A stretch of DNA of 64,000 bases from Nansenia antarctica (Eukaryota; Chordata; Actinopteri; Argentiniformes; Microstomatidae): positions 60,052,731-60,116,730 of the forward strand of contig OZ022346.1 of assembly GCA_963989245.1 (NCBI GenBank). Direction: 5' to 3'. Both the position numbers and the translations under genes were made by a program. The notes under the pieces were generated by a model. The model ran no database searches. It saw nothing but the letters and a program-made list of their open reading frames with translations, and was not told the DNA's origin. Below are positions 44,019-54,472 of the stretch, piece after piece. The number at the start of each line of letters is the position of its first letter. Position 1 is the stretch's first letter.

Positions 44019-44105
44019 CTTACGTCCGTTTAGAAAAATGTGCTTAGCCTACGTAAAAGTCAAAGATGACGTTCAAGTACTTTTTTATAAATGAGGCCCC
44101 TGACC
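44019..44105 (+). repeat. Dispersed repeat, copy 2
   Basis: Matches 30090-30175, ending in TTTTTTATAAATGAGGCCCC. Confidence 0.8.
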
Positions 44106-45245
44106 TGAATGTTATTGGTAACAACTCTGCCCCTCTGATCATCTATCCTGTCAATCGCAGAATTATCTTCTAAGATTATGGTATAATTTACCAAACAGAG
44201 TCATTTCTGAACTGGTTATCGTGTGTTATATAGTTTTTGCTATCAGTGTATCTGCTAGAGATGGTGAATATGCAGCAGCAATGTAAAATATAGCCCAGCT
44301 TCTCCAGCCTCATAAGAAGATATGACTCTATATAAATGACATTGTTTGACTTCTCAGGATGTTAAAATGATTATAAACCAGATGCTCTCAGAATACTGTA
44401 TTTCATTATTAGTTATTATTGTAATGTATAATTACATTTTGGGGATTTTGAGTGTAATGAATACTGGGTGTGTACAGAGTGAAATTGAGAATGTTCAGAC
44501 AATTAAATTCACTTTAATTTATCAAAATCCATTGATCACATTAATAATCAGTCTAGTACAGGTCCCAGAGCTTTAGAATGGTGATGGTGAGGTAGCAGAC
44601 TTGGCTGTCTGTCTTATTAAAGCAAAAACACAAGTTGTCCCTCATGCATGTGTGTGACGTAATTACATTTAACAGAATGTATGTTTGATAATAATGTTAT
44701 TGGTTTAATGGCTTGCAAAGGGAATCAGATATGCTTCAAAACTGTTTAATAAGGGTGACTGTGATTGTAATATGATACACATCTTCTGTACATGATATTA
44801 TAAGTTTGTCTAATGGTCTGTTTCTGTGGTGGTTTTATCATCACTGCATATCAAACATCAACACCTGATGAATAAAGTCCCTGTTACCTGACACCTGTGA
44901 ATGAGTGATTAATTCATTTATCACCGAAGGTGAATAAAGTCGCCCACATTGTCAACATCCTAGACTGCCAAGGGTGACTTTACTCACTGAAAATGCATAA
45001 ATGATGACGCTTCATTTTGTAGCCAATCAAAGTGTTGTTGCTAGGTAGATACCACATAAAACACTGGACACAGTCTATGTGGTGAGAGTTCCGGAACGCT
45101 TTGGCAGTTGGTGAGTTAAACACAGGAAGTAGTCATGCAGTGTGACTGTGCTTCATATGACCACCACATTAGTCTAGGCTAGGGGCAGGGATGCACAGAT
45201 ATTTGGAGGGGCTATTGCTCTAACCTGGAAAAAGGGGGGCCCCCT
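44106..45245. other. Intergenic, no gene seen
   Basis: AT-rich. A possible promoter-like cluster (AGCCAATCAAAG at 45021, a donor-like TTG|GTGAGT near 45110) has no ORF next to it. A small inverted motif (GTGAATAAAGTCGCCC / GGGTGACTTTACTCAC) lies at 44930-44985. Confidence 0.4.
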
Positions 45246-45248
45246 TAC

Positions 45249-45300
45249 TTTGAGGCCTTACTCAAGGACACACTAGTGGTGGTGTTCCCAGGTCTTACTC
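45249..45300. repeat. SINE-derived 37-bp array, left remnant
   Basis: ACTCAAGGACACACTAGTGG, TGGTGTTCCCAGGTCTTACTCAA: about 1.4 units left of the inserted LINE. Confidence 0.9.
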
Positions 45301-47381
45301 AATGAATGAATGAATGAATGGTCTTTATTGTCATTGATATAGTACAGGTACCATACAACGACATTTGGGAGGGGGGGCTCCCCTGGTGCTAGGAAAAAAA
45401 TACTAAAAACAAGAAGGGAAAAGAGCTGGTTTACATAAATAAAGGCTATGTACACTATCCACTATACTATACTATACAAATAAAACACTGTGCTGTACTC
45501 TATGCTATGCTATACCTATTCTAACATTTCCTATCTCTGAACCGTATGTACCCGAGGGTTGTCATATTGCACATAGTGTTATTGCACATTCATTTAAAGT
45601 GTCGCAGTTTGCAGGTTTGAAATGTTCACAGTTGTGTTTCAGTATTGCACTTGATTACAATCTAGTAGCTGCCATCAAATTTTCTAGATTGTCCAGGGCC
45701 TATGAACCTAGGTCTTTGCTGTGTTCAGGGCCTGAATGGCCCTGGGGTAGAAGCTGAGCTTCAGTCTATTTGTCCTTGCGGACATGGTCCTGAACCGCCT
45801 GCCCGAGGGCAGCCGAACAAAGTGCTCGTTCCCAGGGTGGGATGGGTCTCTGGAGATCTTGGAGGCCTTCCTGAGGCAGCGTGTGTTGTACAGCTCTTCC
45901 AGAGAGGGGAGGGGGGCGCCGATGATCTTCTGGGCCGATCTCACGACTCTCTGTAGCGCTTTCCTCTCTGCGGCTGTGCAGCTGGAGAACCACACGCAGA
46001 TGCAGTAGGTGAGGATGCTCTCCACTGTGCAGCGGTAGAAGGTCACAAGCAGCTCCTGTTTGAGGTGGTATTTCCTGAGGACTCTCAGGAAGTAGAGCCG
46101 CTGTTGTGCCTTCTTGATGATGGCTGCTGTGTTGGTCTTCCAGGACAGGTCATCCTGTATGTGCACCCCCAGGAATCGGAGGGTTGAGACTCTCTCCACG
46201 CTCCCTCCATCGACGAGCAGGGGCTGGACCTCAGATCTTTTCCTCCTGAAGTCCACTATGATTTCCTGGGTCTTTGACTGGTTCAGCAGCAGGTTGTTAA
46301 CCTTGCACAGCTTGCCCAGCTGCTCCACCTCATCCCTGTACGCCGCCTCGCCCCCCCCCGAGATGCAGCCCACCACGGTGGAGTCGTCTGCAAACTTTAC
46401 GATGGAGTTGCTGGGGTGGACGGGGGTGAAGTCGTAGGTGTAGAGGTTGTAGAGGATGGGGCTTAGCACGCAGCCCTGGGGGGACCCAGTGCTGAGTCTG
46501 AGGGCTGTGGAGGTGTGGGAGCCCACCCGCACCCTCTGGGGGCGGTCAGACAGGAAGTCCTTGATCCATGCACAGATGAAGTGTGATAGTCCCAGGTCTA
46601 GTAGTTTGGTCACTAGCCTGTCTGGAAGGATGGTGTTGAAGGCAGAGCTGAAGTCCACAAAGAGCAGTCTCTTGTAGCTGTTCCCCCTCTCCAGGTGGGA
46701 TAGAGTGGAGTGGAGAGTCGTCGCGATGGCGTCCTCTGTGGACCTATGGGCTCTGTAGGCGAACTGGTATGGATCCAGGTTGGGCGGGAGGCGTGTGACT
46801 ATGTGGACCCGGACCAGTTTCTCGAAGCACTTCATGATGATTGGTGTGAGTGCCACCGGGCGGTAGTCGTTTAGGCAGCTCACCGTGCTTTTCTTCGGGA
46901 CTGGGATGATAGTTGAGGTTTTCAGGCAGGGTGGGATGGTGGCCTGGGACAGGGACTGGTTGAAGATGTTGGTGAAAACCCCGGCCAGCTGGTCGGTGCA
47001 GTCCCTCAGCACCCGTCCCAGGACGCCATCCGGCCCTGAGGCTTTTCTGGGGTCCACCGCCTTCAGCACGCGTCTCACTTCATGCTCTGTGAGGGTGAGG
47101 CTGCTGAGAGCTGGAGAGAGTGGTGTTTGTGTTGTGGTTACCTCCGTTCTCCCCTCGTCGAACCGGGCGTAGAAGGAGTTCAGCTTTTCCGCCAGCAGGG
47201 GGTCGTCCTCCGCGGCTGTGAGCCTGTTGGCTCGGAACCCCCTGCCACACCCGCCTGGAGTCGTTGCTCAGGAAGCATTCCTCAATCTTCTCTCTGTGGT
47301 CTGCCTTGGCCTCCCGGATGCCACGGTTTAGGTTAGCCCTGGTGGTGCTGTACAGCAGTGTGTCCTTCGCTGAGTAGGCCA
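45300..47381 (-). mobile_element. LINE (L2/CR1/Rex group), 5'-truncated, with (CATT)n tail
   Basis: Minus-strand reverse transcriptase followed by a 400-bp 3' UTR and a (CATT)n tail at 45300-45320. It lies inside the 37-bp array, which resumes at 47383. The 3' UTR has copies at 23090 and 26955, so this family has been active around this locus. No endonuclease domain. Confidence 0.88.
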
Positions 47382-47382
47382 C
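45708..47382 (-). pseudogene. LINE reverse transcriptase, frameshifted near its start
   Basis: From 47078 a 456-residue frame is open: KASGPDGV, NDYRPVALTPIIMKCFEKL, YRAHRSTEDAI, LFVDFSSAFNTI, STGSPQGCVLSPILYNLYTY, active site FADDSTVV, LRFLGVHI, and the C-terminal end LKLSFYPRAIQALN. Upstream, YSAKDTLLYSTTRANLNRGI at 47382-47240 belongs to the same protein in another frame, so one or two frameshifts lie between 47240 and 47080. The endonuclease domain is missing by 5' truncation. Clade within the L2/CR1/Rex group not resolved. Confidence 0.88.
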
Positions 47383-47790
47383 ACTAGTGGTGGTGTACCC
47401 AGGTCTTACTCAAGGACACACTAGTGGCAGTGTTCCCAGGTCTTACTCAAGGACACACTAGTGGTGGTGTTCCCAGGTCTTACTCAAGGACACTAGTGGT
47501 GGTGTACCCAGGTCTTACTTAAGGACACACTAGTGGCAGTGTTCCCAGGTCTTACTCAAGGACACACTAGTGGTGGTGTTCCCAGGTCTTACTCAAGGAC
47601 ACACTAGTGGTGGTGTTCCCAGGTCTTACTCAAGGACACACTAGTGGTGATGTTCCCAGGTTTTACTCAAGGACACACTCGTGGTGGTGTTCCCAGGTCT
47701 TATTCAAGGACACAGTAGTGGTGGTGTTCTCAGGTGGGACTAGAACACTAGTGGTGTTCCCAGGTGGGACTAGAACACTAATGGTGGTGT
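47383..47790. repeat. 37-bp minisatellite made of a SINE body segment
   Basis: About 11 units of ACACTAGTGGTGGTGTTCCC plus AGGTCTTACTCAAGGAC. On the minus strand the unit reads GTGTCCTTGAGTAAGACCTG, the sequence common in the body of fish tRNA-derived SINEs, and the array runs straight into a SINE head. Confidence 0.92.
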
Positions 47791-47794
47791 TCAC

Positions 47795-47870
47795 TGGTGG
47801 GATTTGAACTCATGATCCTCTGATCACCAGTCCAACTCACTAACCCCGAGGCCACCACTACCCACAAGTA
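47795..47870 (-). mobile_element. tRNA-derived SINE head
   Basis: The minus strand reads GTGGCCTCGGGGTTAGTGAG (A-box region) and GAGTTCAAATCCC (B box, 47811-47799), the internal RNA polymerase III promoter parts of a tRNA-derived SINE. Confidence 0.75.
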
Positions 47871-48795
47871 GGAGGTGATATTTTAACCTTGTGATACCTT
47901 GCAAGGACTAAACTCCAGAGCTTCTGACTGGCTCAGGATTTAACAAACACAACCACTCCACCAGACGTCCACTAGAGGGAGATAGAGAGAGAGCCAGAAC
48001 CCAAGAGTGAGTGCAAAATTATTGTTTATTCAATCCTTTTTTTTTTTTCCGTACAAAAACATTTCAGGGAATTTCCAAATGAAGCAGTGCACCAGGACCA
48101 GACGGGGGGGGGGGGGGGGGGGGGGGGCAATTCAAGAGGGTGCAGAGGCCCCTCCCCCGGGAACGGCAGAAGCCAATCGTACAGCTGGAGATGCATGGGT
48201 GGGTGGGGTCCTGTGTGGTGGTCGTCATGGAAACTCCCCCCCCCCCCCCCCCCCCCCACCCCAGCTCAAAGGTGAGGGGGGAGTTGTTGTTGTTGTTTTT
48301 TTAATAATCATTCCAGCCAGTCCTCCTCGTCCCACCTGCCTACCTGAACCCTCTGGGGTTGGCATGGTAACCTGTCATGTCATGGTGGTTGTCATGGTAA
48401 CCTGTCATGTCATGTCATGGTGGTTGTCATGGTAACCGGTCATGGTGGTTGGTGGAGTAGGAGAGGGGGGGAGAGAGAGAGGAGGGGGGGGGAGAGGAGG
48501 GGTGGGAGGAGAGAGAGGGGGGTGGGGGGGGGTCTCATACTATGGTTGTGTTTGAATACTGAGGTTCTTTCCTAAGGAGAGGCAGCATGAATATAGATAT
48601 ATATATATAACTGTGTAACAGTTTACTTTAACTTCTGGGTAAAATGGCTTGGCAGATGAAAGGGGGGGGGGGTAGGGGGGGTCAAAAAGTGACAGGGAGT
48701 GTGTGTGTGTGTGTGTGCGCGTGAGCGTGTGTGTGTGTGTGTGTTAACAGCTCTCTACTACGACACACTACACCTGTGCGTCCGTCCGTCCATCC
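47871..48795. repeat. Low-complexity stretch: poly-G, poly-C, GTCATG and GGGGAGA repeats
   Basis: Poly-G at 48104-48127 and poly-C at 48237-48257. (CATGGTGGTTGTCATGGTAAC)-type units are at 48364-48450, and GA/G-rich DNA lies at 48455-48530. (TA)n is at 48597-48608 and (GT)n at 48700-48745. No gene supported. Confidence 0.8.
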
Positions 48796-48796
48796 C

Positions 48797-49220
48797 CTAC
48801 CCACAATCCTCTGCTCTCCTCCCTCCCCTACCCACAATCCTCCCTGCTCTCCTCCCTCCCCTACCCACAATCCTCTGCTCTCCTCCCTCCCCTACCCACA
48901 ATCCTCCCTGCTCTCCTCCCTCCCCTACCCACAATCCTCCCTGCTCTCCTCCCTCCCCTACCCACAATCCTCTGCTCTCCTCCCTCCCCACAATCCTCTG
49001 CTCTCCTCCCTCCCCTACCCACAATCCTCTGCTCTCCTCCCTCCCCTACCCACAATCCTCTGCTCTCCTCCCTCCCCTACCCACAATCCTCCCTGCTCTC
49101 CTCCCTCCCCTACCCACAATCCTCTGCTCTCCTCCCTCCCCACAATCCTCTGCTCTCCTCCCTCCCCTACCCACAATCCTCTCTGCTCTCCTCCCTCCCC
49201 CCTACCCACAATCCTCTCTG
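48797..49220. repeat. 31-34 bp minisatellite, about 13 units
   Basis: CTCTCCTCCCTCCCCTACCC plus ACAATCCTCTG, with CCTCCCTG variants. The proline/serine/leucine ORFs on the plus strand and glycine-rich ORFs on the minus strand are artefacts. Confidence 0.96.
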
Positions 49221-49240
49221 CTCCCCTCTGACCGACTCAG

Positions 49241-49369
49241 GAACGACCAGAAACCGCAACATGCACTCTGACCTGTCGCTCCAGGAAGGTGGGCGGTCCC
49301 TCGTAGCCCTGGAGGATTCTGGGAGACTTGATTGTAGCGTCAAAAAAAAGCATTTTTCTAATGATTGAC
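49241..49369 (+). other. Candidate terminal coding exon of an unknown gene
   Basis: Acceptor GACCGACTCAG at 49240, then an open frame (NMHSDLSLQEGGRSLVALED, SGRLDCSVKKKHFSND) to TGA at about 49367. A long 3' flank follows and AATAAA at about 50609. No upstream partner exon was found because the preceding kilobase is low complexity. Weak. Confidence 0.2.
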
Positions 49370-49785
49370 CCCTACGTCTCCCTGTAGTTTAACTCTTAAA
49401 GACTAACAACGTTTGTTATTTCTGTCGGAATGTGGAATGGGTTATGTTTTCATTTCACAGATTCCGACAATATTGTTATTGTTATTATTAATATGTTTTG
49501 TGTACTGAAGAGCATGTGGAGTTTGGGGGGTTGGGGGGGGGGGTGGGCTGTGTTGGTGTGTGAGTGTGAGGGTGAGTGTGTGTGAGGGGCAGAGGGGGGG
49601 TGGCTGTGCTGGTTTTCAGGGTGTGTGTGGGATAGGTGGCAAGAAATGTTTTGATACATACTGTATGTAGTAACATTGGCCATACTCTGAAATGTGTCCA
49701 TGTTCATACCCTGTCATCATAGTGTGTCACCATGGCAACATGAACAGAACAGTACTCTCCTCATCCACACACCTGTCAGGGAAGT

Positions 49786-49829
<44 letters not shown>

Positions 49830-49838
49830 GTCACCTGG

Positions 49839-49880
<42 letters not shown>

Positions 49881-49925
49881 ACGTGTTGGAATGTGATTGA
49901 AGTGCTACACTAACTATATTTCCAG

Positions 49926-49963
<38 letters not shown>

Positions 49964-50394
49964 ACTGTGCCCCCCACACTCCTCCTGCATCTGTGTTTAC
50001 TTACAATTTTTACAAATTGCATTCAGAGTGTCGTGTCAGAAGGCTCAACCAATCAGAGTGCTCCTCATAAGGACATGTGACAGCATCACTCCATCTCTCC
50101 ATCACTCCATCTCTCTGTCACTCCACCATTCCATCCCTCCATCCCTCCATCTCTCTATCAACCAGAGGAGGAGGAAAGTTCAATCAGGATGATGTCATCC
50201 CTCATGTGTATGTAGAGGCTGTTTACCTACCCCCCCCCCCCCCCACACACCATTCTCTCTCTAACAGTGGTGTCTGTCTGAGAATCCTGGGGTCCCTTGG
50301 CCCACCTAAACCCTAAACCCCCCCTCCCCCTGGTCATGACCCTCTCCCTAGAGCTTACCTCCTCCCTCCCTCCGATTGGGGGGGGCCTGTCCCT
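49370..50394. other. Possible 3' UTR and microsatellites, no gene
   Basis: (CA)n at 49781-49827 and 49842-49878, (GT)n at 49926-49961, a (CACTCCAT)n-like tract at 50082-50165, and poly-C at 50229-50244. Confidence 0.6.
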
Positions 50395-50585
50395 CTGTCT
50401 CTCCTAGAGCGTACCCCCCCTCCCTTGTCATTCTGTCCCTCCTAGAGCGTACCCCCCCTCCCTTGTCATTCTGTCCCTCCTAGAGCGTACCCCCCCTCCC
50501 TTGTCATTCTGTCCCTCCTAGAGCGTACCCCCCCTCCCTTGTCATTCTGTCCCTCCTAGAGCGTACCCCCCCTCCCCTGTGCCTC
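50395..50585. repeat. 38-bp tandem repeat, 5 units
   Basis: GAGCGTACCCCCCCTCCCTT plus GTCATTCTGTCCCTCCTA, nearly identical units. Confidence 0.97.
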
Positions 50586-50634
50586 TGTCTACTACATTTC
50601 AATTGTGAAATAAAAATGGCGTACTGGACCTCGC

Positions 50635-50666
50635 TGTGTGTGTGTGTTCTTTACTGGAGCTGGCTG

Positions 50667-50709
<43 letters not shown>

Positions 50710-51536
50710 CTGGGTTTCCGTTAACCGGTAATTACCGGTCTTTGTCCGATAAAATCTGTTGAAGTCCGACATATTCAAACCTCTTCGGTCATAATGTCCG
50801 GTGAAAATAATTCCCTTTAAGCACAATTTGAATACAATTTTGTGGCAGGTGGCGCCAATAGGAAAAGGGGAGGTGCCCAAAGGAAAGCACATAGGGGGAA
50901 CGCCAGAGCGCAGCCGTGTGATCAGGTCGGAGGTGAGGTAGTTGCACACCTTACTCCATGCTGACAGGCAGAGATCAAGAGGTAGACCGCTGCCTATGGC
51001 TATTTTCTGTGCGTAGTGTTTTATATTATTGCTTTGATTGTATGTAATATTGATTGTGTGATGTATTACAGGTCACCTACTTCCCTGCTGGGTTGAAGGC
51101 GGCTGGTAGGACGCTGCCATCGACGTACCAGGTATTTTAAAGTATTCGTCATGTAACTTGAATCATTATGTATTTTAATATGTCGGTAATAGTGTTCTAA
51201 GATTGTTCATTTGTGTTTCCTCCAGAGCATCAGTGCGGCCAGCTGCTCTTGCCGTGAGACGTTTGGTTTGGTTAGAGTTTATGTTCTTATCTAGTCCGCC
51301 TGGGCAAGTGTGCCGGTAGCGGGGCGGACTAGTTTTTCTTTTTTGTTTGTTTGTTTGTTTGTTTGTTTATTTGTTATTTAAATCCGCTTTTCCCCCACCA
51401 TTGCCACTTCACCGGGTTAATCCCAGTTCGACCATCAGGGCAGGTTTGAGTGTGCTATATTTATAGATGATTGCAGTGAATCCTATCACGTGTGTAAACT
51501 TGTTCACCCAGAGTGTCAAAGTATTTCCCTACGGGC
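50635..51536. other. Microsatellite and unidentified DNA
   Basis: (GT)n at 50637-50710. The rest has no recognised ORF; (GTTT)n at 51345-51370. Confidence 0.5.
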
Positions 51537-51670
51537 GTGTGCAGTGAACAACCCTTTTCTACAGTGTGTAGCCTATGGTGTGCAGTGAACAACCCTTTCT
51601 ACAGTGTGTAGCCTATGGTGTGCAGTGAACAACCCTTTTCTACAGTGTGTAGCCTATGGTGTGCAGTGAA
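51537..51670. repeat. 41-bp tandem repeat, 3 units
   Basis: GTGTGCAGTGAACAACCCTT plus TTCTACAGTGTGTAGCCTATG. Confidence 0.95.
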
Positions 51671-52009
51671 TATAACACCTGCCCTGGTAACAATAACTGA
51701 TGTTCTTTGGAGAGAGGTCAATGTGGGCCTGGATTGTGAACTAATGTAATAAAACTATTTTCTATTTAAAGTACATTCTCAACTGTCATTCTTATGCTAG
51801 GGACCTATATGGTGGGTGTAACATAATTAACAAGTTAATGTCATGTTCTGTCAGTACAAACATGTTCTAATGTTATTTTAGTGAGTTCGCTAGTTAGCGA
51901 ACATTAAAGATTACAAGAGCTAGTTTACGTATGTCAACAATGTCTCTTCTCAATAATTTCAGTAATAATTGTACCACATTGAGGCCAGTAACACTGACTT
52001 GTGTGTGAG

Positions 52010-52240
52010 TAAGTTATATGTGTGTGCAAGCATGTTTTTGATATTATCAATCGTCTCACTTTTACTAGGTGAGCTGGTAAAACAAATATGCCAGGGGAAA
52101 AATGGAAAATGGACAAAGACCTCTTTTGGTCAAAGGGCAGCAGAGACAAGTACAGGGACACAGGTGAGGTCTAAACAGGTGACAGGGACACAGGTGAGGA
52201 CTAAATCTAGCGTTTTAACAGTGTAGTTAATGTAGAGTTG
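52010..52240 (-). repeat. Inverted copy of the outer LTR segment at 39230-39425
   Basis: GTGTGCAAGCATGTTTTTGA, ATCGTCTCACTT, AAGACCTCTTTTGGTCAAAG and GGGACACAGGTGAGG match the complement of 39230-39425. Probably a solo or partial LTR of the His-primer family. Confidence 0.75.
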
Positions 52241-52265
52241 AGAATAGCTAACTCAATATTACAGA

Positions 52266-52284
52266 ACTACATTACCCACAATGC
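52266..52284 (+). promoter_or_regulatory. ZNF143/THAP11-type promoter motif
   Basis: ACTACATTACCCACAATGC closely fits the vertebrate ACTACA-n-TCCCA-n-ATGC promoter element bound by ZNF143/THAP11. It lies about 300 bases before a GT donor in GC-richer DNA. Neighbouring GCGGAAGT is an ETS-type site. Confidence 0.5.
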
Positions 52285-52289
52285 ACAGC

Positions 52290-52600
52290 GGAAGTAAGAA
52301 CCGCTTGACAACGTCGACTGTTGTCAACGTTACGGATGCTTTCCCCCCCACAGCGAAGACACAACACTACATCCATTGATAGCTTTCAGTGACAGTGCCG
52401 ACTTTCTGCTGAAGCTGAACACTTGCTGTCTTTAATGAATAAGCAAAATGACACCGAACATACAACCGAACTATCTGTAGGGGAAAACGAGCGAACTCTT
52501 ATTCGGGTTGCACTCGGCAATTTCCGTAACTCCGCCCTGCCCCTCCGGGGTTGTCGGTCTATTTTCCACATTTACGACGGCATATAAGAAATCTATTCGG
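52290..52600 (+). other. Putative first exon (5' UTR) of a plus-strand gene
   Basis: The GC-richer stretch ends in a strong donor TTCGG|GTGAGT at 52600. It contains a 50-codon upstream ORF (52435-52587). The downstream gene is not certain; the HDAC6-like gene is the next plus-strand gene. On the minus strand there is no matching donor. Confidence 0.35.
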
Positions 52601-53520
52601 GTGAGTTCTGTCTTATTAGACGAAACACTTTGGCTATTCTTTACCAACAGTTAACTGTTTCACTGCAAATGCTGTTTATGCAACAGGCCTCATAGTAATA
52701 CCAAAGGATTCGCTAGCTAGCTAGTTAGCCGTTAACGTATTAGCTGTTCAACTAGATAACAACTCATGTCGATAAAACGGCCACAAAGTCTGGCTACATA
52801 CGCTGCTATACGATGCTCTTTTTGAATGTTATATTATAGCAGCTAGGCTAGCTGGCTAATTATAAGCCTGTATTCTCCAGATATGTCCATAACATAAGTA
52901 AACATCGCTCCATAGATCCAATTCTTATTCAGTTGTTTTGACTGCTGGTTGTAATAGCGAAGTACTTGTTCCTTGTTTCACTGAAAAAACTCTGAATTAG
53001 GACCTATTTTCTGTACTCCTCCTCATATCCCACTCTTCCTCTCCTCCCCGTCCTGCTCCAACCCCCCTCCTCCTCCTCTTCATCCTTTCCCCTCCCCCCC
53101 CCCCCCCTCTCAGGGTACAGGGTAGAACTAGTAGGTTTAGGAAGATCCACACTCAGAATACATATTAAGTTATAATACTAAGTATTATATCCTAGTGGAA
53201 CATACAGAGTGAATCTTTAACATCAAAACTTTTTAAATGAAATTTGGGCAAAAGGGCAGTGCAGATCACAATCACAAATCATTTTTATTGTTATTTACAT
53301 TGTGTGTGGGGGGGGCACATCTCCAGTTCACCTACTCATAAGAGTATGACTTAGTTAGTCCATCTTCCTTATAGGAGTATGACTTAGTTAGTCCATCTTC
53401 CTTATAGGAGTATGACTTGGTTAGTCCATCTTATAGTACAGTGTAGGAGCTGGGTGTGTGTTGGGGGGGGGGGGGGGGGGGTCACCCCTGTAATAACAGG
53501 GGTGTGTGTGGGGGTGGGGG
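52601..53520. other. Intron-like DNA, no gene seen
   Basis: GCTAGCT-rich AT DNA, a C/T-rich tract at 53010-53110, three 42-bp units (GAGTATGACTTAGTTAGTCC...) at 53342-53432, and poly-G at 53462-53481. Confidence 0.5.
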
Positions 53521-53524
53521 GACT

Positions 53525-54120
53525 CTAGTCCTCGTCCTCTGCGGAGCAGCAGCAGGTCCAGAAGGTGTGCATTCCCTTCTTCTTTTTCTTCTCCTCTTTG
53601 CCTGACAAGCAGATGAAAAGGTGTCACTTCTCAGACAGTAAGTGGAGAGTGGATTCATGTGTGCCAGAAGAATGACTGTCGGCAAAAACCATCCAGTCAA
53701 AACGTGACGTTTTCCAGTGAAGACATTACCACCAGATATACTCACTCTTAGAGAGAGGGTCCACAACCACCTCCACCTCTGGCTGGTCTGAATTGTCTCC
53801 AGCAGCGATGCTCACACTGGACTGTGAATGGAAGTCAAGGAGATAAGAGGATAACTATACATTCCATTGTGATCATTCTGGTGCAGATACAAAAAAAAAA
53901 CATAGCAATTGAACATCAAGATTTTCTGTTGGGGAGCTGGGGTATGTAAATGTAAATAGGTCCATTTAAAAACAAGATGAAATGCTGGTGACCTGAGTCT
54001 CTCTAATTGAGCCAATGGAGCTGGTGGTGGAACCCAGGCTGGATACCAGGGACTCAGCTTGGCAATGTCCGCATGGCGACGTCTCATTGGACGAGGAGGA
54101 AGAGGCGGTCTGCCTGACTC
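53525..54120 (-). CDS. Unidentified protein, last three exons
   Basis: Minus-strand exons 54120-53993, 53821-53746 and 53601-53525 have GT-AG borders and matching phases (0 and 1) and end in TAG at 53527. About 92 residues are visible: a Ser/Thr-rich piece (SLVSSLGSTTSSIGSIRETQ), an acidic piece (DQPEVEVVVDPLSK), a lysine run (EEKKKKKG) and a C-terminus MHTFWTCCCSAEDED. The basic stretch beside a Cys triplet could be a palmitoylated membrane-contact tail, which is inference. Earlier exons were not found; the region upstream is an AG microsatellite and transposons. Consistent splice phases and balanced composition make this a real host gene. Family not recognised. Confidence 0.65.
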
Positions 54121-54128
54121 CTAGAGAC

Positions 54129-54163
<35 letters not shown>

Positions 54164-54197
54164 GAGACAGAGACAGAGAGAGAGACAGAGAGAGAGG

Positions 54198-54237
<40 letters not shown>

Positions 54238-54325
54238 GGGAGAGAGAGAGAGAGACAGAGACAGAGAGAGACAGAGACACAGAGCGAGAGACAGAGACAG
54301 AGACACACAGAGAGAGAGAGACATT
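54121..54325. repeat. (GAGACA)n/(GA)n microsatellite
   Basis: Directly precedes (in minus sense) the splice acceptor at 54121, forming a CT-rich polypyrimidine tract. Confidence 0.97.
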
Positions 54326-54472
54326 TTAACCTAAATGTCATCAGATTCATATTACAAAACATTTATTAATAATAATAATAATAAACCTTTATTTGTATAG
54401 CACTTTCCCTGCAAACGTTGCAGCTCAAAGTGCTTTAACATATCCACACATCATAAACACAATAATAGAACA

